Program-made: the position numbers and the translations under genes
Shown here: piece after piece, positions 17,101 through 25,623 of the stretch
Layout: each line of letters starts with the position of its first letter
Position numbering within the stretch: the first letter of the stretch is position 1
Source of the DNA: Streptomyces griseus
Lineage (GTDB): Bacteria > Actinomycetota > Actinomycetes > Nanopelagicales > Nanopelagicaceae
Reading direction: 5' to 3'
Assembly (NCBI GenBank): GCA_945865365.1
Contig: CAMBDL010000003.1
Location: forward strand, 1-64,000
DNA length: 64,000 nucleotides
The notes under the pieces: generated by a model
Databases searched by the model: none
Told to the model about the DNA's origin: nothing
Seen by the model: the letters and a program-made list of their open reading frames with translations, nothing else

Positions 17101-17543
17101 CAAGTGAGCTGACCGCGGAACCAGGGACCCCAAAATCTTTCACACTGTTGCATCCAGCATTTGATGAGATTGGCGAGCTTCTAACCTCAGTCGAGAACCT
17201 AGGTAATTCAAACTTATGTCTCATTTTGGATGATAAAAAGTTACTTGCATTTTGCACTTATGATCAGTCAGGTCGCATAAGATTGCTGAACATCATGTCA
17301 CTTGGCCGAATTTTTCAATCTATTTGTGGGAAATTCACTTTGAATGAGTCAGATTTCTCTGGAGACTCTTTTGAGGAGACACACCTAAGTATTCGCTTGA
17401 GAAACTTTCGGCTAGAGCAGTCAAATATTCCCAATCATTTGTATGCAACAGTCCCTTTTGAAGGGATTTTTGCTCCTTGGAGCGAACAAAGCTTTATCAA
17501 TTTAGAGGTTCAGGAGTTATGTAAAGTGAATGTAGAGTCCTAG
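14172..17543 (+). CDS. PLD-nuclease-like domain fused to SNF2/RapA-type helicase
   Basis: 1123 aa; '[25 protein letters not shown]' = PLD HxK(x)nGSxN; '[18 protein letters not shown]' Walker A; '[12 protein letters not shown]' DEAH; '[36 protein letters not shown]' motifs V/VI. Confidence 0.93.
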   Translation: [1123 protein letters not shown]

Positions 17544-17545
17544 TT

Positions 17546-18094
17546 ATGAAGGTTAGATTGGTAAGGCCGAGTTGGTACAAGAGTGAACCCACAGCAGAGG
17601 CCAATGAGGGCGTTAATTTGCTGGATGGTGTTTGGCGAGAGGCAACAAATCTATTCATACTTCAAGGAGAGGTAAGAAAAGGATTAGGAAAATCAGAACC
17701 TCTGGGAATCCAACCCTTTCTCAATGATGTAATTTCTCAAAGATTTCTGGATTCTGGCTGGACGGGAGATGAAGGCAGATTTACAAAGGGACAAACTTGG
17801 TTTCGGATTACATTTAGGCACCAAATGAGCCTTGGTAGTGATTTCTATGATGCGATTCGATTACCAAAGGCAGAAGATGTCAAACAATGTGTGATTCTTG
17901 CCGCCGATGACGATTTCCTCAAAGTTATCACGCCACGCGATTGGCGGTCTTTATGTTCATTCTCCAAGCTTTCTGCTCAACTGGCGCAGATGGATGGGAG
18001 TTTTTCTCCCCCACTTCTCATCGGCGAATTAAAACCCTTGTCCGCCTTATCCCAAAAATCACATGGATTAATTTACGGATCGAGATTGCGTTAA
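17546..18094 (+). CDS. Unknown 182-aa protein, candidate restriction endonuclease by position
   Basis: MKVRLVRPSWYKSEPTAEANEGVNLLDGVWREATNLFILQGEVRKGLGK...; starts 3 nt after the helicase stop; last gene of operon opposite a methyltransferase. Confidence 0.75.
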   Translation: MKVRLVRPSWYKSEPTAEANEGVNLLDGVWREATNLFILQGEVRKGLGKSEPLGIQPFLNDVISQRFLDSGWTGDEGRFTKGQTWFRITFRHQMSLGSDFYDAIRLPKAEDVKQCVILAADDDFLKVITPRDWRSLCSFSKLSAQLAQMDGSFSPPLLIGELKPLSALSQKSHGLIYGSRLR

Positions 18095-18096
18095 AT

Positions 18097-19353
18097 TTAC
18101 CTTCGCATCTCATGGGCAAGAACTTTTCCCACTCGCTCAATCAATCCGATTACCAAAGCGTTCCCCATAAAGAATGCCCGTCTTCCATCCTTCAAAAGGT
18201 TGCCTGATTGATTGATACTTGTCCAACCGTCAGGGAATCCGTTTAAGCGCTCGAGTTCCATAGGCGTCAATCTTCGATAGCCACGGCTTGTCTTAATTAT
18301 GTGTTTAAACCGCGAAGGAGTGGAGCCTCCTTCTCCAGTTAGGATAGTTCGACTTGGGTTTGTTGGTAAGTCAGGAAATGCCATTTTCCCTTCTGCGTAA
18401 TTGTAATTGGTGCCGCTGCCCTTATGCGTTCTGGCAATACTTTTAGCCCCCTTTAGATATTTCCATTCTTTAATTCGATTCTCTTCCACCCAATATTCAT
18501 TTGGGACTTTAGAGTCTGGGATAAGTACATTCCCGAGGACCATAGGTTTGTTTGACAACACCGCTTCGGTTTTAACCGTATAGGCAATCCCATTTGAATA
18601 ATATCCAGAGGTGAGGAAAGGAGACTTGTTCGTTTTTTTGTTGAAAGATGCACTAATACGATCTGCAGATTCATCCAATTTCACTTCATGCAGTTCATGG
18701 GAAAGCTTCTTAATTGGTAAAGCACGCGCAAGTATTCCTAACTTTGAAATGACTAATTCCGGTGAAGGCCCCTCAAAGTTCCGCTTGCATCTGGTTGCGA
18801 CGATAAATACTCGAATACGCCGTTGAGGGAATCCGTAGTCTGCGGCATTCACCACTCTCCACTCAATGTTGTATCCGACATCACCGAGAGTCTTCAGCAT
18901 GATAGCAAAATCTCGGCCTCTTTGACTTGAGGGAGATTTAAGGAGCCGATCGACATTCTCAAGAAAAACAAATTTTGGTTTTTGGTCTTCCACAAGACGC
19001 AGTATTTCCCACCACAGCACACCCTTTTTCCCCTTAAGCCCCTTAGCGCTGTTGAGTGATTTTGCAACAGAATAATCCTGGCATGGAAATCCCCCAACAA
19101 GTAAATCTGTTTTTCTTGGGAGAGATTCGACTAGGGCAATATCTTCATTGCTATGACCGTCTGCTCCGAAGCGAGCAACGTAAACATCAGAGGCGTGCTG
19201 AACTTTTGTCCCTGGTTCCCATTGATTTGAGAAAATTGTTTTCCAGCCAGCACGTGCTAGACCAATGCGAAATCCCCCAACACCCGCAAACAACTCTGCG
19301 ACATTTCCGACAGGGTTCGCTGGCTCTCTGAAACCTCTTGATTTATAAGCCAC
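18097..19353 (-). CDS. DNA (cytosine-5-)-methyltransferase
   Basis: 418 aa; 'VAELFAGVGGFRIGL' motif I, 'GGFPCQDYSVA' motif IV, 'FVFLENVDRLL' motif VI, 'GFPQRRIRVFIVATR' motif VIII, 'GNALVIGLIERVGKVL' motif X; GTG start with GGAGG RBS. Confidence 0.95.
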   Translation of the reverse strand: MAYKSRGFREPANPVGNVAELFAGVGGFRIGLARAGWKTIFSNQWEPGTKVQHASDVYVARFGADGHSNEDIALVESLPRKTDLLVGGFPCQDYSVAKSLNSAKGLKGKKGVLWWEILRLVEDQKPKFVFLENVDRLLKSPSSQRGRDFAIMLKTLGDVGYNIEWRVVNAADYGFPQRRIRVFIVATRCKRNFEGPSPELVISKLGILARALPIKKLSHELHEVKLDESADRISASFNKKTNKSPFLTSGYYSNGIAYTVKTEAVLSNKPMVLGNVLIPDSKVPNEYWVEENRIKEWKYLKGAKSIARTHKGSGTNYNYAEGKMAFPDLPTNPSRTILTGEGGSTPSRFKHIIKTSRGYRRLTPMELERLNGFPDGWTSINQSGNLLKDGRRAFFMGNALVIGLIERVGKVLAHEMRR

Positions 19354-19440
19354 TTATTTCCTCCACCGAGAAGCATAGGAACTTCCACTGACAATAGGTG
19401 GGATCGACTCGCAGGCATTAGCCCCGCTACCTTCAAAGTA

Positions 19441-19463
19441 CCTAGTAATCGACGCAAACTAGG
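19441..19463. repeat. Inverted repeat CCTAGT-N11-ACTAGG upstream of methyltransferase
   Basis: Perfect 6-bp arms at 19441-19446 and 19458-19463. Confidence 0.35.
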
Positions 19464-19477
19464 CGTAGCATTTTTTT

Positions 19478-19798
19478 GTGAATATAAGGAAACCCGAAGA
19501 TCTCCTAGCTGCTTGGGAAGAAGTGCATGGAGTGCTGGAAAGTAAGGACTTAAGGTGGCGCTTTCTTCACCATGAATGCATGAGAGATATTTTGAAACAG
19601 CGACCAGAGCGGATTGCTGTTGCAGTAAGGCGGAATGCCAAACTACATGACGTCTTAGCAGACCTCTATGCACAAGACAATGCAACCCAGGATTTTCTTG
19701 ACAAGCACTACCCATATAGAGACTCACAACCTGAAGAGCTGGGAAGCCGTATAGAGCAGCGAGAAAAAGATGGTGGACGCTGGGGAAGACGATTCTGA
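19478..19798 (+). CDS. Hypothetical protein (106 aa), GTG start
   Basis: MNIRKPEDLLAAWEEVHGVLESKDLRWRFLHHECMRDILKQRPERIAVAVRRNAKL...; soluble, charged composition typical of a real protein; no clear RBS. Confidence 0.5.
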   Translation: MNIRKPEDLLAAWEEVHGVLESKDLRWRFLHHECMRDILKQRPERIAVAVRRNAKLHDVLADLYAQDNATQDFLDKHYPYRDSQPEELGSRIEQREKDGGRWGRRF

Positions 19799-19929
19799 AG
19801 GCTACTGTCTTTAGTGACAAATGGAACCAATAGCCTGGAATCGGCGAGTAGTGCCTTGAAGCCAGGATTAAATGATAAAAACTCCACAACTTTGACTACC
19901 TTTAACCCCAGTTTATAAGCAGTTTCAGA

Positions 19930-19945
19930 ACTTTTCTATTATAGA
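19930..19945. repeat. 16-bp direct repeat copy A (ACTTTTCTATTATAGA), candidate att/operator
   Basis: Identical to 22360-22375; the two copies bracket the integrase module. Confidence 0.5.
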
Positions 19946-20073
19946 AATCATTATATCTTTATGTGGAATTGTTTATGAAAGTCAGTGAATTCCTGTGTTT
20001 TACAAGAATTAGGCTTTTATAGAGTCTGTTAAATTTGGTGAATGCTTAAATAGGCGAAATATAGTTAAATTAT

Positions 20074-20280
20074 TTGATAACCGCATGTTTGCTGCAATCC
20101 CTTTAAGCAGTCATTGGTAAATCAAAATTCACTACATGCGATTAAAAAGAATTGAATTTCACTTCGATATTTTGATACCGCATGTTGGGGCATTTTCTCT
20201 TGACTGTTTATTAGTAAAGCAAAATTTCATACATGCGGTTAGGAAAAATCGAATTTAACTTCTATATTTTCAAACCGCAT
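20074..20280. repeat. 97-bp-period degenerate tandem repeat with inverted ACATGCGGTT motifs (iteron/ori-like or recombination arm sites)
   Basis: CCGCAT(G) at 20081, 20178 and 20275; CATGCG at 20135 and 20232; every offset is 97 bp. Confidence 0.8.
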
Positions 20281-20303
20281 CACTATAACACTATGTACTA
20301 TAC

Positions 20304-20421
20304 CTACTATAGTAGACCATATTTTGTAGAGCTACGTGTATAAAAATAATTATTTTTTCCGTACGCACATTACTGCAAAGATAGTAACTATAGTAGAGAT
20401 AGTGGATAGTCTACATAGTAG
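20304..20421. promoter_or_regulatory. Cluster of palindromes CTACTATAGTAG / ACTATAGTAG / CTACATAGTAG plus AT-rich palindrome AAAAATAATTATTTTT
   Basis: 20304-20315 perfect 12-bp palindrome; 20387-20396 repeats its last 10 nt; 20411-20421 CTAC-ATA-GTAG; 20342-20357 perfect 16-bp palindrome. Confidence 0.5.
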
Positions 20422-20426
20422 GGAAG

Positions 20427-20957
20427 TTAATACTTTTTAGGTCTGCCTGGCCCTTTTTTTATTTGATTGAGACGCCGATATGACGTGCCAACGGCATCTC
20501 TTGAAGAAATTTCTATTTGCTCCAGTTCTAAAAGTTCAAATAGTGTGAATTTGAATTGAATCCTATCTTTGAGGTGGCAGGAAGTCTCTGATGTGAAGAT
20601 AGTGTGCCAAAGATTTATTTCAGAGATTTGTCCTCCTCCCTCGCTAGCCTCGTCAATGAGTTGAAATAAGCGGAACCGTAAAGAGGAATTAAAACACCTC
20701 TTTTCAGAGCCAGATGCGCAACACTTGATAGGAGTCAACTCGGCATTTTTTTTGTAAGTTGAGCCCATAAGAATCCCTAGATTTTTATACTGAAAGTAAA
20801 TTTCTAGGTATGCAAGTGGAAAATATCCACCTTGTATTTGAAAAAAACTAAAAAAGCTGGCATGTTTTTTGAAAAAGGAATCGTAGATCGAGACTCCCAA
20901 GAAATCAGCTAGCTCATACATATCGAGACTCTCGCCCATGTACTTATCAAATATCAT
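20427..20957 (-). CDS. Unknown protein with C-terminal AT-hook-like GPGRPKKY, downstream of integrase
   Basis: 176 aa; GRP-type AT-hook at C-terminus; codirectional with the integrase. Confidence 0.65.
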   Translation of the reverse strand: MIFDKYMGESLDMYELADFLGVSIYDSFFKKHASFFSFFQIQGGYFPLAYLEIYFQYKNLGILMGSTYKKNAELTPIKCCASGSEKRCFNSSLRFRLFQLIDEASEGGGQISEINLWHTIFTSETSCHLKDRIQFKFTLFELLELEQIEISSRDAVGTSYRRLNQIKKGPGRPKKY

Positions 20958-21037
20958 AATTGCCTTTCATTAATTGTTGGATGTTTGAGACCAGTGAGAG
21001 CTCAGAGGAACCTGAGCTCTCACTGGTACTTTTGGAA

Positions 21038-22198
21038 TTAGATGGCTCTTTTGTTTAGGCGGACTTGCTCTTTTAGAAGAGCATCCTCAGCTCTTTTAGC
21101 AGCTTCTCTAACCGCGCTACTTTCAGGAGTGATGTAGTGGTCTTCGAGTGTTTTTGTTGATGTGTGACCAGAGAACGCTTTAGTGGTTCCTAGGTCTGCT
21201 CCTCTTAGAAAGTTGGTAAAACAGGACTTCCTAAGTTGATAGCGCGTATAGCACTTCACCCCAGCGCGGTCGCAGAGCTGCCGCATCCAGTCTTTGTCGA
21301 GCGTCTCGTCTCGAAGTCGACCAATCGAATTTGGAAAGAGAACGTCGTTATCTTCAACCCACCTTGCCTTGTTGAGAGCTTGATGGCGCTTATGAGCAAG
21401 AAGAATTGATATTTGCCTTTTAGTCAAAGGCTTGGCGGTACTAGAGCTGGTTTTTGTAGGTGCAAAGTGAAGAGGTTTACCTTTCACCCGTTGAACTTGA
21501 CGTTCATTAGTGATCAACCAACCCGCATCAGTTTGGTGTAGGTCCGTCCATTTAAGCCCCATGATTTCTGAGGGGCGAAAACCCAATTCAGCACCAATCA
21601 TTAAGCGGGCTAAATCAAAGGGAGACTCCTTTGCAACTCTGTAGAGTTTTGTTAAATCCTCTAAAGGAATTGCTTGTGAAATTACTGGTTTCATAGAAAG
21701 CATCCTTACGCCTTCTGCTGGATTATGAACCTGCTCATGATTCTGCAGACCGTCAGCGTAGGCTTTTGACAGAGTGCGTAAGACTCCAAGAATTGATCCG
21801 TGGCCATAGCCCTTGTCTGCAAGGGTGTTGAGTAGATCTTTGATTGCAGCTGGTGATAGCTGCGATGCAGGCATTGAGCCAATATATGGTGTGATCAGGT
21901 TTTTGATTGTAGATGAGTAGAACCTAGTGCTATTTGGTCGAATTAGATGGCGTTGAGTTGGTAACCAATTATTTAGGTATTCCTCAACGGTTTGTTTTGG
22001 ATTAACCACGTAAGTGCCTTTAAAACGCTTGCGTGCTGTTACTTGTTCTACTAACCAAGTTTCAGCCTCAATCTTCTTTTTGAAAGATTGTGTACGTCTA
22101 ATGCCATGGATGTCATAACATGCCACAGTCCATCGATTACGGTTTTTGAATATAGTTCCCTCGCCATTTGCACGAGTTCGTTTCTTTCCAGTGTTCAT
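21038..22198 (-). CDS. Tyrosine recombinase / phage-type integrase
   Basis: 386 aa; N-terminal 'GTIFKNRNRWTVACYD' AP2-like arm-binding region, SAM-like 'TVEEYLNNWL', catalytic 'GAELGFRPSEIMGLKWTD', 'YQLRKSCFTNFLRGADLGTTKAFSGHTSTKTLEDHYI'. Confidence 0.95.
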   Translation of the reverse strand: MNTGKKRTRANGEGTIFKNRNRWTVACYDIHGIRRTQSFKKKIEAETWLVEQVTARKRFKGTYVVNPKQTVEEYLNNWLPTQRHLIRPNSTRFYSSTIKNLITPYIGSMPASQLSPAAIKDLLNTLADKGYGHGSILGVLRTLSKAYADGLQNHEQVHNPAEGVRMLSMKPVISQAIPLEDLTKLYRVAKESPFDLARLMIGAELGFRPSEIMGLKWTDLHQTDAGWLITNERQVQRVKGKPLHFAPTKTSSSTAKPLTKRQISILLAHKRHQALNKARWVEDNDVLFPNSIGRLRDETLDKDWMRQLCDRAGVKCYTRYQLRKSCFTNFLRGADLGTTKAFSGHTSTKTLEDHYITPESSAVREAAKRAEDALLKEQVRLNKRAI

Positions 22199-22359
22199 CG
22201 CATCCTCCTTAAGGATGTTGTACCGATTGTCACTGTGTCATTAAGAACTTTTTACAGTTCCCGTTCGCTATGGAGCGAGTTACTACAATTCTAAACTATA
22301 AAAAGAATTTTCGCATTCCTGGATGATTACTAACTGCTTCGCGCTAATATAAAAATATT

Positions 22360-22375
22360 ACTTTTCTATTATAGA
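22360..22375. repeat. 16-bp direct repeat copy B (ACTTTTCTATTATAGA)
   Basis: Identical to 19930-19945. Confidence 0.5.
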
Positions 22376-22450
22376 TTTACGCTTAGAAATTAGTTTTTAT
22401 TATAGAGTTATACGAAAACCTTCCCAATTAAGAGTTAAGAGGTGGTGGTT

Positions 22451-22478
22451 GCTCGATCTATCACGCGATAGATCGGGC
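22451..22478. terminator. Strong hairpin overlapping the ppx stop codon (CGATCTATC-ACGC-GATAGATCG), no T-tract
   Basis: 9-bp perfect stem 22454-22462/22467-22475, extendable to 12 bp with one G-T. Confidence 0.45.
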
Positions 22479-23387
22479 AATTCCATCCAAGATATCTGAT
22501 TCAGATGCAACAAATGCTTTCGCTCCGGTGGCTTTCATAATCTCTGAAAGAACTAGCGCACCTGCAGGAATAACATCAACGCGACCAGGGTGCATATAGC
22601 CCAACGCTAAACGAGCTTCACGTGATGCAGTTAAAAACATATCGGCAACTTCATGAGTGTGTTCTGCGCTGACTCGGGCTAAGTGAATTGCATATCGATC
22701 GTATTCAGTTAAACCCAGGGCCGCGGCGGCAACAGTTGTTGCGGTGCCAGCAACTGCGATGAGAGTCTTGGCGGTTGTGATGGGCACTAGCGCTGCGGCT
22801 TTATTAATAGCTTCTTGAATATCAGCGCGTGCTGCCACTATTTCAGTGGTCGAGGCTGGATCGCTGGTGAAGTGGCGTTCGGTCATGCGAACACAGCCAA
22901 TGTTGACGCTCTTGGCATGTTCAACATGAGTGGTACCAAAGACAAATTCAGTTGATCCGCCGCCAATATCAACGACTAGAAACGGACCATCGGCTGGGGA
23001 TAGATCCTGAATCGCGCCGGTAAATGAGAGTGATGCCTCTTCATCTCCGCTGATTACTTCAGGTTCAATACCTAGGCGTTCGCGCACGCCATCGACGAAT
23101 AGGTGGCGATTAGTGGCATCGCGAGTGGCACTGGTGGCACAGAAGCGAATCTTTTGAACTCCGCGCTTAGCGATCTCTGCGGCGAAGAGATCGACTGCAG
23201 CGAGTGTGCGCGCAATTGCATCGGGATGAAACTCGCCGCTTTGATCTACGCCTTGGCCGAGTCGAACAATCTGCATGGTGCGAATTACTTCGCGAAAATT
23301 ATTACCCTCGATATCGGCAATCAGTAAGCGTATTGAATTCGTTCCACAATCAATCGCTGCTACTCGCATGGGTTGCCCTGCCACCAC
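22461..23387 (-). CDS. ppx: Exopolyphosphatase (Ppx/GppA family)
   Basis: 'AAIDCGTNSIRLLIADIEG', 'FLVVDIGGGSTEFVFG'. Confidence 0.93.
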   Translation of the reverse strand: MVAGQPMRVAAIDCGTNSIRLLIADIEGNNFREVIRTMQIVRLGQGVDQSGEFHPDAIARTLAAVDLFAAEIAKRGVQKIRFCATSATRDATNRHLFVDGVRERLGIEPEVISGDEEASLSFTGAIQDLSPADGPFLVVDIGGGSTEFVFGTTHVEHAKSVNIGCVRMTERHFTSDPASTTEIVAARADIQEAINKAAALVPITTAKTLIAVAGTATTVAAAALGLTEYDRYAIHLARVSAEHTHEVADMFLTASREARLALGYMHPGRVDVIPAGALVLSEIMKATGAKAFVASESDILDGIARSIA

Positions 23388-23848
23388 TGTGGAAGTGCCG
23401 CGAGTGCTTCATCACCAAGTGGATTTACATCGGGGCCGGCAGCTAAAGAATGTGCGACCAGAGAGTGTAAACATTTAACACGAGTGGGCATTCCCCCAGC
23501 AGATACATCCTCAACTTCTGGAACATTAATTCCTAAAGCCGAACGTGCTGCGATGTAATCATCATGGGCTGCGTAATATGCCCCGGCAAGTTCAGCATCA
23601 GTTGCTAAGCGATCATTCATATCTGCCATGAGGCCAGTAGTTTCTAAGGTAGAAATCACCGCAGTTAGCCGTGGGCAGGTTGCATAATAAAAAGTTGGGA
23701 ATGGTGTGCCATCGGCTAAGCGTGGTGGAGTTTCAACAACTGCAGGTTTACCGCACGGGCAACGATACGCAATCGCATGCACATCACGAGGTGTGCGGCC
23801 TAACTGGTTTTCAATACAATCTAAATCAGATTGGCTTACTTCTCTCAA
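23360..23848 (-). CDS. DUF501 family protein
   Basis: 'IENQLGRTPRDVHAIAYRCPCGKPAVVETPPRLADGTPFPTFYYATCPRL'; conserved neighbour of ppx in actinobacteria. Confidence 0.9.
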   Translation of the reverse strand: MREVSQSDLDCIENQLGRTPRDVHAIAYRCPCGKPAVVETPPRLADGTPFPTFYYATCPRLTAVISTLETTGLMADMNDRLATDAELAGAYYAAHDDYIAARSALGINVPEVEDVSAGGMPTRVKCLHSLVAHSLAAGPDVNPLGDEALAALPQWWQGNPCE

Positions 23849-24252
23849 CTTTTGCCAGCTTCACTAATCGATGCGATCAAACGTGTGTACCAAGGTTGGC
23901 CATTGGTTAAAGAGTTAGCAACCTTAGTAGTGGTAACAGGTGTCGCAGATGTGTCGCCTTCTGTAACGATGTATTGACGCTCCCCTGGCAGAACGAAATG
24001 CAGACGCTCGCGCGCCTGTGACTTTACGTACTCAGGGTCTTGCCACAACAACAGCTCTTTGCGTGCAGCATCTAGCGCTTTATTATCTGAGCTGAGTTGG
24101 GCATTTAGAGCACTGATTTGTGCACGCTGTGTGAAGTAATGCTTAATCGGTGGCGCAAGCGTGAGTGTAAGAAAAAACACGACTGCAAATAACGCCAAGG
24201 TACGACTAGACGTGCGACGACGAGTAAATCTGAGTTGTCGCCGACGTGCCAT
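23845..24252 (-). CDS. Septum formation initiator (FtsB/DivIC-like)
   Basis: Single TM, short coiled coil, 'LLLWQDPEYVKSQARERLHFVLPGE'; located next to eno. Confidence 0.88.
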   Translation of the reverse strand: MARRRQLRFTRRRTSSRTLALFAVVFFLTLTLAPPIKHYFTQRAQISALNAQLSSDNKALDAARKELLLWQDPEYVKSQARERLHFVLPGERQYIVTEGDTSATPVTTTKVANSLTNGQPWYTRLIASISEAGKS

Positions 24253-24264
24253 CGCTTGGCCTAC

Positions 24265-25554
<1,290 letters not shown>

Positions 25555-25623
25555 TCATCACTTACATTGTTATGCCAAGTGAGACCTCAACGCTGAAATC
25601 ACACAAACTTTGATGGGCTAATC

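Noticed and set aside
14172-18094. Classical DISARM or BREX call
   Set aside because: No drmA/drmB/drmE-like or pglX/brxC-like gene is visible in the window; shared parts (SNF2, PLD, 5mC MTase) are not sufficient.
19478-19798. Vsr (very short patch repair) endonuclease beside the 5mC methyltransferase
   Set aside because: No Vsr-type motifs seen in the 106-aa sequence.
19257-19889. 210-aa - strand ORF
   Set aside because: Overlaps the methyltransferase start and the more plausible 106-aa + strand ORF; composition not protein-like.
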